From: Streptomyces sp. NBC_01476
Lineage (GTDB): Bacteria; Actinomycetota; Actinomycetes; Streptomycetales; Streptomycetaceae
DNA length: 64,000 bases
Assembly: GCF_036227265.1 (NCBI RefSeq)
Contig: NZ_CP109446.1
Span: forward strand, 7,395,001-7,459,000
Direction: 5' to 3'
In this document: in pieces, positions 51,081 to 59,381 of the stretch
Position numbering within the stretch: the stretch's first letter is position 1
Layout: every line of letters begins with the position of its first letter
Translations under genes and position numbers: made by a program
The notes under the pieces: generated by a model
What the model was told of the DNA's origin: nothing
What the model saw: only the letters and a program-made list of their open reading frames with translations
Database searches by the model: none

Positions 51081-51880
51081 GCGCGTACGAAGTCGTCGTC
51101 GTCCGTTACGGGACGCGGCACACCGTCCGGAGCGAGGTGTTCCTCAACTACTCGCTCTACGGCGAGCCGGACGCACCCATCGCCATGGACTACTTCTTCT
51201 GGGTCGTACGCAACGACCGCCACACGTTTGTCGTCGACACCGGCTTCAGCCGGGCCGGCGGCGCGAACCGCGGACGGACGACCCTCATCGAGCCGGTCGA
51301 GGCGTTCAGGGCGCTCGGCGTGGACGCGGCGGACGCACCGACGGTGATCGTGACGCACGCCCACTACGACCACATCGGCAACCTCGACCACTTCGACCGC
51401 TCCCAGGTCGTCGTGGCGCGGGCCGAGGTCGAGTTCTGGGCGGGGCCGCACAGCCGCCGGGTGCAGTTCCACCACTCCGTCGAGGACGCCGAACTGGCCG
51501 AGCTCAAGGGCGTGGTGGACGGCGGCCGGGCGGTGCTCTTCGACGACCGCATCACCGTCGCGGACGGGATCGAGGTCATCCGCGTCGGCGGCCACACACC
51601 GGGCCAGTCCGTCGTCCGGGTCGCGACCGCCGACGGGCCGGTGCTGCTCGCCTCGGACGCGCTCCACTACTACGAAGAGGGTGAGAAGGCGATGCCGTTC
51701 GTCTCGGTCGCCGATCTCGTCGGCATGTACGCCGGCTTCGACACGATCGAGGCCATGGCCGCCGGCGGCGACGCCGCCCACGTGGTCAGCGGCCACGACC
51801 CGGCCACGCTCGACCGCTTCGGGCGCGACGGCGGCCCGCTCGGTGACGCGACCGCCGTGATCGGCAGGGCGCGGATATGA
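51077..51880 (+). CDS. MBL-fold hydrolase, N-acyl-homoserine-lactonase-like
   Basis: 267 residues from the ATG at 51077. It has the metallo-beta-lactamase motif THAHYDHIGN (His94, His96, Asp98, His99), further metal ligands around FHHSVEDAE and the Asp in LASDALHYYEE, and a final His in VVSGHD. The overall layout, with FVVDTGFS before the motif and GGHTPGQSVVRV after it, is that of AHL lactonases (AiiA/AttM group). In this operon a quorum-quenching role is less likely than hydrolysis of a catabolic lactone or ester. The stop overlaps the SDR start (ATGA). It is the first full gene of the cluster. Confidence 0.85.
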   Translation: MSAYEVVVVRYGTRHTVRSEVFLNYSLYGEPDAPIAMDYFFWVVRNDRHTFVVDTGFSRAGGANRGRTTLIEPVEAFRALGVDAADAPTVIVTHAHYDHIGNLDHFDRSQVVVARAEVEFWAGPHSRRVQFHHSVEDAELAELKGVVDGGRAVLFDDRITVADGIEVIRVGGHTPGQSVVRVATADGPVLLASDALHYYEEGEKAMPFVSVADLVGMYAGFDTIEAMAAGGDAAHVVSGHDPATLDRFGRDGGPLGDATAVIGRARI

Positions 51881-52746
51881 GCGGCGGACGCTTCGAGGGC
51901 CGGGTCGCCGTCGTCACCGGCGCCGGCAACGGCCTCGGCCGGGGCAGCGCACTGCGGCTGTCGCAGGAGGGCGCCCGCGTGGTCGTCGTCGACATCGACG
52001 CCGACGCGGCGCGGCGCGTGGCCGGTGAACTGCCCGGCCAGGCCATCGCGGTCGCCGCCGACGTCGCCGCCGAGGACGCGACCGAACGCTGGGACGCGGC
52101 GGCGGTGGAGGCGTTCGGACGGGTGGACCTCTACCACCTCAACGCCGGTGTCTTCGGCACCTTCGCCCGGCTGCCCGAGCTGACGGTCGAGGAGTTCGAC
52201 CGGGTGCAGGCGGTGAACGTACGCGGCCAGTTCCTCGGGCTGCGGGCCGCGTTCCGGCGGTTCCACGCCCAGGGCGGCGGCGGCGCGATCGTGCTCACCG
52301 CCTCGATCGCGAGCCTGACCGGCAGCGCCGATCTGCTCGCGTACCAGACGTCCAAGCACGCCACGCTCGGGCTGCTGCGCGGCGCGGCACTGTACGGCGG
52401 CCCGCTCGGGGTCCGGGTGAACGCGGTCGCGCCGGGCATCGTCCCGACCGACCTGTTCGCCGCGGCGGCCGGTGCGGTCGGCGGCAAGAACGACATGGAG
52501 CGGCGGGCATCCACCACCCCGCTGCGCCGGGCCGGGACCCCGGCCGACATCGCCGCGGTGGCGGCGTTCCTGCTCAGCGACGACGCCGCGTACATGACCG
52601 GCCAGGTGGTGTCGGTGGACGGCGGCGCGAGCGTCGTCAACACCGTCCGCCCCTCGGGCGGCGCCGGGGCGTGGCCCACTGAGGAACTTGACGAGGCGCT
52701 GTACGGCACCGCGGTGCCGTCCGGCACGGACGGAGAGATCGGATGA
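51877..52746 (+). CDS. Short-chain dehydrogenase/reductase
   Basis: 289 residues from the ATG at 51877. The nucleotide motif TGAGNGLGRG (residues 14-23), the NAG at 89-91 and the catalytic Ser143, Tyr156 and Lys160 (AYQTSKHA) are all intact. VVVVDID after the second strand puts Asp at the position that favours NAD over NADP. A ~35-residue C-terminal extension beyond VVSVDGGASVV is longer than usual. It would oxidise a hydroxyl or reduce a ketone in the pathway. It overlaps its neighbours by 4 bases on both sides. Confidence 0.88.
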   Translation: MSGGRFEGRVAVVTGAGNGLGRGSALRLSQEGARVVVVDIDADAARRVAGELPGQAIAVAADVAAEDATERWDAAAVEAFGRVDLYHLNAGVFGTFARLPELTVEEFDRVQAVNVRGQFLGLRAAFRRFHAQGGGGAIVLTASIASLTGSADLLAYQTSKHATLGLLRGAALYGGPLGVRVNAVAPGIVPTDLFAAAAGAVGGKNDMERRASTTPLRRAGTPADIAAVAAFLLSDDAAYMTGQVVSVDGGASVVNTVRPSGGAGAWPTEELDEALYGTAVPSGTDGEIG

Positions 52747-53660
52747 GCGGACAGATCGGATTCATCGGCCTGGGCAACATGGGCGGGCGGATGGTGAAAC
52801 GGCTCGTCGGGAGCGGCCGGGACGTCCTCGGCTTCGACGTGCGGGAGGGCCTGGCCGCCGAGATCGGCGCCCGGCCCGCGAGCAGCGCCGGCGAGGTGGC
52901 CGGCGCGTGCGAGACCGTCCTGTTGTCGCTGCCCGACAGCAAGGTCATCGAGAAGGTCGTGGGCGGGACCGACGGGGCCGGCGGGGACGGTGTGCTCGCG
53001 CACGCCCGCCCCGGACAGGTGGTCGTCGACCTCAGCACGGCGTCACCGGAGTCGACCCGCGCTCTCGCGGCAGCGTTCGCCGCCAAGGGCGCGACCTACC
53101 TCGACGCGGGCATCTCCGGCGGCGCGGCCGCCGCCGACAAGGGCACGCTGACGCTGATGGTGGGCGGTGACGCCGAGGCGCTGGAGCGGGTCCGTCCGGT
53201 GCTCGACACCTTCTCGGAGCGGATCTTCCCGTGCGGCGCCAGCGGCGCGGGACACACCGCCAAGGTCCTGAACAACTTCCTCAACGCGGTGGCGCTCGCG
53301 TCCACCGCGGAGGTGATGGTGGCCGGCAAGAAGGCCGGCCTGGACCTCGCCGTGCTGCTCGACGTCCTCAACGCCAGCTCGGGCGTCAACTTCGCGACGC
53401 TGAACCGTTTCCCCAGGATCATCACGGGCGACTACCTGGAAGGCGGCCTCACCAACGCGCTGATGATGAAGGACGTCACCCTCTACACCGACCTCGCGGC
53501 CGGTCTCGGTGTCGCCGCCGTCAACGCGAGCGGACCGCTGGCCAGCTTCGGGCTCGCCGCCGGACTCGGTTACGCCGACCGCATCAGCAACACCGTGGTG
53601 GACGCGATCGGCGATGTGTCCGGCGGTGTGCGGCTGTACTCCGAAGGGGGGCAGACGTGA
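52743..53660 (+). CDS. Beta-hydroxyacid dehydrogenase (3-hydroxyisobutyrate-dehydrogenase family), copy 1
   Basis: 305 residues from the ATG at 52743. It has the NAD-binding IGFIGLGNMGGRMVKRLV, the substrate-binding DAGISGGAAAADKGTLTLM and the catalytic lysine Lys174 in GAGHTAKVLNNFL. The family oxidises beta-hydroxyacids to semialdehydes or reduces the semialdehydes (3-hydroxyisobutyrate, tartronate semialdehyde, 2-hydroxymethylglutarate). The exact acid is not readable. A second member follows at 54454; the two differ clearly, so they probably act on different intermediates rather than being a recent duplication. It overlaps the SDR and cupin genes. Confidence 0.88.
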   Translation: MSGQIGFIGLGNMGGRMVKRLVGSGRDVLGFDVREGLAAEIGARPASSAGEVAGACETVLLSLPDSKVIEKVVGGTDGAGGDGVLAHARPGQVVVDLSTASPESTRALAAAFAAKGATYLDAGISGGAAAADKGTLTLMVGGDAEALERVRPVLDTFSERIFPCGASGAGHTAKVLNNFLNAVALASTAEVMVAGKKAGLDLAVLLDVLNASSGVNFATLNRFPRIITGDYLEGGLTNALMMKDVTLYTDLAAGLGVAAVNASGPLASFGLAAGLGYADRISNTVVDAIGDVSGGVRLYSEGGQT

Positions 53661-54052
53661 TCATCATGCCCGGCCGCTCCGTGGAGCAGCCCGACTCGGC
53701 CGCCAAGTCCGACACCTTCTCCGGTCAGGTGTGGGCCGACCCGGTCCTGCCCGCCACCGACGGCGTGACGATCAACACGGTCTTCTTCGCCCCCGGCGCC
53801 CGGACCTTCTGGCACCACCACGAGCACGGCCAGATCCTGCACGTCCTGGCCGGCTCGGGGCTGATCCGCAGCGCCGACGGCCCGGTGGAGCAGCTGCGCC
53901 CGGGTGACGTGGTGTGGGTGCCGCCGGGCGAGCGGCACTGGCACGGCGCCGGGCCGGGCTCGTACCTCGTCCATCTCGCCATCTCGCTCGGCACCACGGT
54001 GTGGGCCGAGGAAGTCGCCGGCACAGTGCGTGCCGGCTCCCGTCACCAGTGA
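53657..54052 (+). CDS. Single-domain cupin
   Basis: 131 residues from a GTG at 53657 that overlaps the previous stop. The cupin motif 1 is FFAPGARTFWHHHEHGQILH (His53-His55 and His57) and motif 2 ends in PPGERHWHGAGP (His94, His96). The form is that of the RmlC-like small cupins linked to CMD proteins in carboxymuconolactone-type loci. The metal-binding histidines are intact, so it may be an enzyme (isomerase, decarboxylase or dioxygenase) rather than only a binding protein. The next gene, a PcaC-like decarboxylase, starts 10 bases later. Confidence 0.83.
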   Translation: MIIMPGRSVEQPDSAAKSDTFSGQVWADPVLPATDGVTINTVFFAPGARTFWHHHEHGQILHVLAGSGLIRSADGPVEQLRPGDVVWVPPGERHWHGAGPGSYLVHLAISLGTTVWAEEVAGTVRAGSRHQ

Positions 54053-54062
54053 GGACTCCCCG

Positions 54063-54461
54063 ATGACGACAGACCAGACACATGCCGACACCTACGAGCG
54101 CGGGCTGGACCTGCGCCGGGCGGTGCTCGGCGCCGAACACGTCGATCGGTCCCTCGGCCAGGTGAGCGACTTCGCCCGCCCCATGCAGGAACTCGTCACC
54201 GAGTACTGCTGGGGCGTGGTGTGGGGCCGCGAGGCGCTCGACCGCAAGACCCGCAGTCTGCTCAACCTCGGGATGCTGACGGCGCTGAACCGGTCGCACG
54301 AACTGGCCGCCCACGTCCGCGGCGCGCGCACCAACGGTGCCTCGGTCGCCGAGATCCAGGAGGTGCTGCTGCAGACCGCGATCTACGTCGGTGTGCCGGC
54401 GGCGCTGGAGTCCTTCCGGGTCGCCGAGAAGGTGCTGCGGGAGCTCGACGACCATGAGTGA
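54063..54461 (+). CDS. 4-carboxymuconolactone-decarboxylase-like protein (PcaC type)
   Basis: 132 residues from the ATG at 54063. It matches PcaC as I recall: YERGLDLRRAVLGAEHVDRS, TEYCWGVVWGREALDRKTRS, LLNLGMLTALNRSHELAAHV and EIQEVLLQTAIYVGVPAALE. No CxxC is present, so it is not AhpD-like. PcaC decarboxylates gamma-carboxymuconolactone to the beta-ketoadipate enol-lactone. No other pca gene is here, so the substrate may be a different lactone acid with the same geometry. It sits between the cupin and the second beta-hydroxyacid dehydrogenase, overlapping the latter by 8 bases. Confidence 0.87.
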   Translation: MTTDQTHADTYERGLDLRRAVLGAEHVDRSLGQVSDFARPMQELVTEYCWGVVWGREALDRKTRSLLNLGMLTALNRSHELAAHVRGARTNGASVAEIQEVLLQTAIYVGVPAALESFRVAEKVLRELDDHE

Positions 54462-55380
54462 GACAGACACGAGTGAGACAGCTACGAGTGAGACACCCGG
54501 CGCGGTGACGTTCGTCGGTCTCGGCAAGATGGGCCTGCCGATGGCGACCCGCCTGGTCGGGGCCGGCATCCGGACCGTCGGGTTCGACGTCGGGCCCGCG
54601 GCCCGGAAGGCGTTCGCCGCCGCCGGCGGCGCGGTGGCGGACTCCGCGCCGGCCGCGGTCGCCGGGGCCACGGCGGTCATCTTGATGCTGCCCGACTCCG
54701 GCATCGTGGAATCGGTACTGGACGACCCGGCGGTGGCCGCCGCGCTGGAACCCGGCGTGACCGTCATCGACATGAGCTCCTCCGAGCCGGCCCGTACCCG
54801 CGCCCTGGCCGAACGGCTCGCCGCCCGCGGGGTCGTGATGATCGACGCCCCGGTGTCCGGCGGTGTCGCACGGGCGGTCACCGGGGAACTGGCGGTGATG
54901 GTCGGCGGCGAGGACGCCGACGTGCGGCGTGTCCAGCCACTGCTGGAACGGTTCGGCCGGATCTACCGCTCCGGTGGTGTCGGCAGCGGCCACGCGGTGA
55001 AGGCGCTCAACAACCTGATGTCGGCCACCCACCTGCTGGTCACCAGCGAGGCGATCCTCGCCGGGGAGCGGTTCGGCCTCGACCCGGCCCAGGTACTGGA
55101 GATCGTCAACGCGTCCAGCGGGCGCAGCGGTTCCACCGAGAACAAGTGGCCCCGCTTCGTACTGCCCGGGACGTACGACTCCGGCTTCGGGCTGCGGCTG
55201 ATGCTCAAGGACATGCGGATCGCGGTGGGTCTGGCCGAGCAGGTGGGCATGCCCAGCCGGCTGGGCGCCGACGCCCTCGCGCTGTGGGCCCGGGCCGCCG
55301 AGGAGCTGCCCGCCGACGCCGACCACACCGAGATCGCCCGCTGGCTGCGCAAGCGCGCCGAGCCGCCCGCCGGCGTCTGA
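54454..55380 (+). CDS. Beta-hydroxyacid dehydrogenase, copy 2
   Basis: 308 residues from the ATG at 54454. The first 14 residues (MSETDTSETATSET) are a tandem SET repeat, encoded by repeats of ACGAGTGAGACA, and look like a recent expansion. The domain then follows: VTFVGLGKMGLPMATRLV for NAD, DAPVSGGVARAVTGELAVM for substrate and Lys183 in GSGHAVKALNN as catalytic base. The family reaction is oxidation of a beta-hydroxyacid. It differs from copy 1 at many positions, so a second step or second substrate is likely. Confidence 0.87.
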   Translation: MSETDTSETATSETPGAVTFVGLGKMGLPMATRLVGAGIRTVGFDVGPAARKAFAAAGGAVADSAPAAVAGATAVILMLPDSGIVESVLDDPAVAAALEPGVTVIDMSSSEPARTRALAERLAARGVVMIDAPVSGGVARAVTGELAVMVGGEDADVRRVQPLLERFGRIYRSGGVGSGHAVKALNNLMSATHLLVTSEAILAGERFGLDPAQVLEIVNASSGRSGSTENKWPRFVLPGTYDSGFGLRLMLKDMRIAVGLAEQVGMPSRLGADALALWARAAEELPADADHTEIARWLRKRAEPPAGV

Positions 55381-55408
55381 CCACCCCTCGTATCCGAAAA
55401 GGCACAAC

Positions 55409-56182
55409 ATGACACTCACCGCTCGTCAGGAAGAGATCAAGGCGCGGTTCATCGAGGTACGCGGGGCGTGGGGACCGAGCTGGGACGCGATCCTGCGGCT
55501 CGACCCCGAATTCCTCCTCGCCTACCTCGACTTCTCCGCCGTGCCGTGGCGGCAGAACCACCTGACGCCCCAGGTGAAGGAACTGATCTACATAGCCGTC
55601 GACGCGAACGCGACGCACATGTACCTGCCCGGTGTGCGGCAGCACGTGCGGGCGGCGCTGAAACTCGGTGTGCCGCCGGCCCAGATCATGGAAGTGCTGG
55701 AGCTGTGCGCGACGCTCGGCATCCACGCCATGAACATCGGTGTGCCGATCCTCGTGCAGGTGCTGGAGGAGAAGGGCCTGCGCACCGCGCCCGAGCCGCT
55801 GACCTCGCGGCAGGAGGAGATCAAGGCCGAGTTCGCCGCCAACCGCGGCTACTGGAACCCGTTCTGGGACGAGATCCTCGAACTCGATCCCGAACTCTTC
55901 GCCGCCTACACCGAGTTCTCCTCCGTGCCGTGGCGCGGCGGCACGCTGGAGCCGAAGGTCAAGGAACTCGTCTACATCGCCTTCGACACCGCGGCCACAC
56001 ACCTCTACACCATCGGCCTCAAGGCGCACATCGAGAACGCCATCGGCTACGGCGCCACACCCCAGGAGATCCTGGAGGTGATGGAGATCGCCGCGGTCCT
56101 CGGGATCCACGCGGTCACCACCGCGGCGCCGATCCTGGAGGAAGAGGTGCGCGCGGCCGCGCAGGACGGCGGGGCCGAGTGA
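55409..56182 (+). CDS. Double carboxymuconolactone-decarboxylase-domain protein
   Basis: 257 residues from the ATG at 55409. It is an internal duplication: residues 1-128 and 129-257 align throughout, for example RQEEIKARFIEVRGAWGPSW with RQEEIKAEFAANRGYWNPFW, and VKELIYIAVDANATHMY with VKELVYIAFDTAATHLY. Each half is one CMD helical domain without CxxC. CMD domains normally act as homo-oligomers, so the fusion would give a fixed pair with room to specialise. The role may be decarboxylation of a lactone or keto acid. Its stop shares a base with the start of the next gene. Confidence 0.82.
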   Translation: MTLTARQEEIKARFIEVRGAWGPSWDAILRLDPEFLLAYLDFSAVPWRQNHLTPQVKELIYIAVDANATHMYLPGVRQHVRAALKLGVPPAQIMEVLELCATLGIHAMNIGVPILVQVLEEKGLRTAPEPLTSRQEEIKAEFAANRGYWNPFWDEILELDPELFAAYTEFSSVPWRGGTLEPKVKELVYIAFDTAATHLYTIGLKAHIENAIGYGATPQEILEVMEIAAVLGIHAVTTAAPILEEEVRAAAQDGGAE

Positions 56183-56982
56183 TGGCGGCGACGCCCGGCA
56201 CCGAGAGCCCGGTGGTCGTCACCCGGGTGTCCGAGCGGGTCCGCCGGATCACCCTCAACCGGCCGCACAAGCGCAACGCCCTGGACCGCGAGGCCCGCCA
56301 GGCCCTGCGGGACGCCCTCGCGGAGTGCCGCGACGCCAGCGTGGTCGTCCTGACCGGCGCCGGCGGCACATTCTGCGCCGGCATGGACCTCTCGCAGCTC
56401 GCGACGAAGAGCCAGGCCGACGAGGACGAGCTCAACCACAGCTGGCGGATGGTCCAGGAGGACATCCGCCACCACCCCGCCATTGTCATCGCCTCGGTGG
56501 CCGGCTACGCCCTCGGCGGCGGCGCGACGCTCATCAGCACCTGTGACCTGGCCGTGGTGACCGAGGACGCCCGGATCGGCACCCCGGAGATCGGCTTCGG
56601 TTTCTACCCGGGGCTGGCCGGCCCGGCCGTGCAGCTGCGGCTGTCGGCCAAGCGCGCCGCATGGATGGTGCTCACCGCGGACCGGATCGACGGCCGCACC
56701 GCCGTCGACTGGGGCCTGGCCAACCTCGCCGTGCCGGCCGCGGAACTCGACCAGCGCACCACCGAACTCGCCGACCGCGTCGCGCAGTTCGACCCGGTGG
56801 CGCTGGAGTGGTCGAAGAAGGCGCTCTGGCAGATCCCGATGCAGATCAGCGAGTGGCGGGCCGCGCTGGAGTTCGGCGCGTACGTCAACGCCGAGATCCA
56901 CTCCCGCACGCAGTCGCACGTCGACGCGCTCGACGGGTTCCTCGGCGGCGTCCGCCACCCGGGGCAGGGGGCCGACCAGTGA
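56182..56982 (+). CDS. Enoyl-CoA hydratase/isomerase family protein
   Basis: 266 residues from the ATG at 56182. The crotonase fold is shown by RITLNRPHKRNALDREARQA, the oxyanion-hole segment GGTFCAGMDLSQL and AGYALGGGATLISTCDLAVV, and the region PEIGFGFYPGLAG, where one of the two catalytic glutamates lies (Glu of PEIG). The second glutamate position (usual E144 in rat hydratase) is less clear. The product works on a CoA thioester: hydration, isomerisation or C-C cleavage. It fits with the CoA-transferase encoded next, which would make the thioester. Confidence 0.88.
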   Translation: MAATPGTESPVVVTRVSERVRRITLNRPHKRNALDREARQALRDALAECRDASVVVLTGAGGTFCAGMDLSQLATKSQADEDELNHSWRMVQEDIRHHPAIVIASVAGYALGGGATLISTCDLAVVTEDARIGTPEIGFGFYPGLAGPAVQLRLSAKRAAWMVLTADRIDGRTAVDWGLANLAVPAAELDQRTTELADRVAQFDPVALEWSKKALWQIPMQISEWRAALEFGAYVNAEIHSRTQSHVDALDGFLGGVRHPGQGADQ

Positions 56983-59375
56983 CGCCGGCGGCGCCTCCGC
57001 GCCCGTTGCGGGTGCTGGAGCTGAGCGAGAGCGTCGCCGGCGGGGTGTGCGGACGGCTCTTCGCCGGCCTCGGCCACGATGTGGTGCGCGGCGCGGTGAC
57101 GCCCGGCGACCCGCTGCGGCACCGGCCGCCGTACAACGCCGACGGGGTGTCCCTGGCGTTCGTGGCGGTCCACTCCGGCAAGCGCGGCGTGGCCGCGGTC
57201 GGCGCCGACGGACGGCTGCTCCCCGGCGCCCGGGACCTGATCGGCGAAGCGGACGTCCTGGTGCTGGACACCACCCCGGACCGGGCCAGGTCGCTGGGTC
57301 TTGACCCCGAGCACCTGCTGGAGACATGGCCGGACCTGGTCGTGGTGCGGATCACCGGCTTCGGCCCCGGCAGTGAGTACAGCGAACTGCCCGCCGACAG
57401 CCTGCTCGCCGAGAGCTACGGCGGCCTGGCGACGATGATCGGTGAGGCCGGCCGGCCGCCGCTGAGCCTCGGCGGCGAGCAGTCGGCGTACTGCGCCGCG
57501 GTGACCGGCTTCCTCGGCGCGATGCTGGCGCTGGTGCGCCGGGACCACGGGCAGGGCGGCGACCTGGTCGAGGTCGCGATGTGCGACGTGGCCGCGTACA
57601 TGGACTGGAAGAGCGACGTCAACTGGTCGATGACCGGCGTCGCCCCGGGCCGCGCGGTGCGCGACCAGGGCGACTGGCGGCTGGTCCGGGCGGCGGACGG
57701 CTGGGTCGGGTTCATCTTCCTGCCGCGGCACTGGCCCGCGGTGGTCGAGCTGATCGGCGACCCGGCGCTGCGCGCCCCGGACCTGGCCGAGGAGGCGGTG
57801 CGCACGCGCCATCCGGAGCGCTGGTGGCCGGTCATCGAGCGGTGGGCCGCGTCGCTGCCCGCGCAGGAGATCTACGCGCGGGCCCAGGAGCTGGGACTGC
57901 CGTTCGGCTGGGTGGCCCGGATGTCCGACCTGGCGCATGCGGAGCAACTGGCCGGCCGCGGCTTCCTGGTGGACGGGCCGGACGCCCGCGCCGGCCGGGT
58001 GCCCGTGATCGGCGGGCCGCTGCACGGTGCGGGCCTCGGCTGGGACGCGGGGGAGCCACCGGCCGAGGAGCCCGGCGCGCAGGCGGCATGGCTGCCGCGC
58101 GCGGCGCCGGCCCCCCCGCCGCCGGCCGCCGGCCGCCCGCCACTGGAGGGCGTGGTGGTCCTGGACTTCGGGACCATCACGGCCGGTGCGGCGGTGACCC
58201 GGCTGCTGGCCGACCACGGCGCGACGATCCTCAAAGTGGAGTGGACCGACCGGCCGGACACCTTCCGCACCTGGAAGCTGACCGAGGACGAGCTGCGGGC
58301 CGCCGGGACACCACCGACCTCGCCGTACTTCCCGTCGAACAACATCGGGAAGCTGGACGTCGCCATCGACCTGAAGACCGCCGCCGGGCGTGATCTCGTA
58401 CGCCGGCTGGCCCGCCACGCCCACATCGTCGTGGAGAACTTCCGGGTGGGGGTGACACGGCGGCTCGGCATCGACGCGGCGACCCTGCGGGCGGAGAACC
58501 CCGCGCTGGTGTGCCTGTCGCTGTCGAGCCAGGGCCAGCACGGCCCGGAGGCCGGCAACCGCTCGTTCGGTTCGACGCTCGACCTGCTCTCCGGGCTCGC
58601 CTCGGTGACCGGTTACCCGGACCGCGGCCCCACCTGGTCGTCCTACGAGGTGAACTACCCGGACCAGTTGGTCTCCCTGGTGGGTGCGGCGGCTGTCGCG
58701 TACTGCGTCCAGCAAGGGGTGGGCGGCCTCGAACTCGACCTGTCGCAGCGGGAGGCGGTCAGCTGGACGCTGTCCGCGGAGGTCGCCGACTACGTCGTCA
58801 ACGGGCACGACGCGGAGGTCACCGGCAACCGGCGGCCCGGCGCGGCGCCCCGCGACACCTTCCCGGCCGCCGGGGCCGACACCTGGGTGGCGGTGGTGTG
58901 CACGACCGACGACCACCGCGCTGCGCTGGCCGGCTGGCTGGGCCGCCCGGACCTCGCCGGCCGTGAGGCCGCGTGGTGGGACGGCGCCGAGGCACACGCG
59001 CTGATCGGCGCCGCCACCGGCGCGCTGGGCCGGGACGAGGCGGTGGCCGCGCTGCACGCGGCGGGTGTGCCGGCGGTGCCCGTGCTCACCGCCGGCGACC
59101 GGGCGTCGACCGCGCGGTTCGCCGAACGCGGCGTGACGCTCGCCGGGGACGGGCCGCCGGTGAAGGGGTCCCCGATGGTCTTCGCGCGCTACGCGCCGGT
59201 CGTACGGCCGGTGGCGCCGGCGATCGGCGAACACACCTACGAGGTGCTGACCGGCGTCGCCGGTCTGACACCCGGCGAACTGCGGCGTCTTGAGGACGCC
59301 GGCGCTGTGCACTGTGCCCGGCCGGCCGAACCTGCCGGGCAACCGACTGACGGAAAACTGACGGAGAAGAGGTGA
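56979..59375 (+). CDS. Tandem-fused CaiB/BaiF-type (class III) CoA-transferase
   Basis: 798 residues from a GTG at 56979 that overlaps the previous stop. It contains two class III CoA-transferase domains in one chain: ~10-365 (RVLELSESVAGGVCGRLFA) and ~388-770 (VVVLDFGTITAGAAVTRLLA, KLDVAIDLKTAAGRDLVR). A Pro/Ala-rich linker joins them. Domain 1 keeps Asp203 in EVAMCDVAAY at the position of the catalytic aspartate. Domain 2 has LSQREAV, so a glutamate (Glu592) stands at that place. Class III enzymes are interlocked dimers, and such fusions give a pseudo-heterodimer. It would transfer CoA to the pathway acid. The donor is unknown. Confidence 0.88.
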   Translation: MTPAAPPRPLRVLELSESVAGGVCGRLFAGLGHDVVRGAVTPGDPLRHRPPYNADGVSLAFVAVHSGKRGVAAVGADGRLLPGARDLIGEADVLVLDTTPDRARSLGLDPEHLLETWPDLVVVRITGFGPGSEYSELPADSLLAESYGGLATMIGEAGRPPLSLGGEQSAYCAAVTGFLGAMLALVRRDHGQGGDLVEVAMCDVAAYMDWKSDVNWSMTGVAPGRAVRDQGDWRLVRAADGWVGFIFLPRHWPAVVELIGDPALRAPDLAEEAVRTRHPERWWPVIERWAASLPAQEIYARAQELGLPFGWVARMSDLAHAEQLAGRGFLVDGPDARAGRVPVIGGPLHGAGLGWDAGEPPAEEPGAQAAWLPRAAPAPPPPAAGRPPLEGVVVLDFGTITAGAAVTRLLADHGATILKVEWTDRPDTFRTWKLTEDELRAAGTPPTSPYFPSNNIGKLDVAIDLKTAAGRDLVRRLARHAHIVVENFRVGVTRRLGIDAATLRAENPALVCLSLSSQGQHGPEAGNRSFGSTLDLLSGLASVTGYPDRGPTWSSYEVNYPDQLVSLVGAAAVAYCVQQGVGGLELDLSQREAVSWTLSAEVADYVVNGHDAEVTGNRRPGAAPRDTFPAAGADTWVAVVCTTDDHRAALAGWLGRPDLAGREAAWWDGAEAHALIGAATGALGRDEAVAALHAAGVPAVPVLTAGDRASTARFAERGVTLAGDGPPVKGSPMVFARYAPVVRPVAPAIGEHTYEVLTGVAGLTPGELRRLEDAGAVHCARPAEPAGQPTDGKLTEKR

Positions 59376-59381
59376 GGACCG

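Noticed and set aside
51077..51880. Quorum-quenching lactonase
   Set aside because: The MBL fold resembles AHL lactonases, but the gene is the first of a catabolic operon and no signalling genes are present. A catabolic lactone or ester is the better guess.
54063..54461. Part of a standard beta-ketoadipate (pca) operon
   Set aside because: pcaG, pcaH, pcaB, pcaD, pcaI, pcaJ and pcaF homologues are all absent around it.
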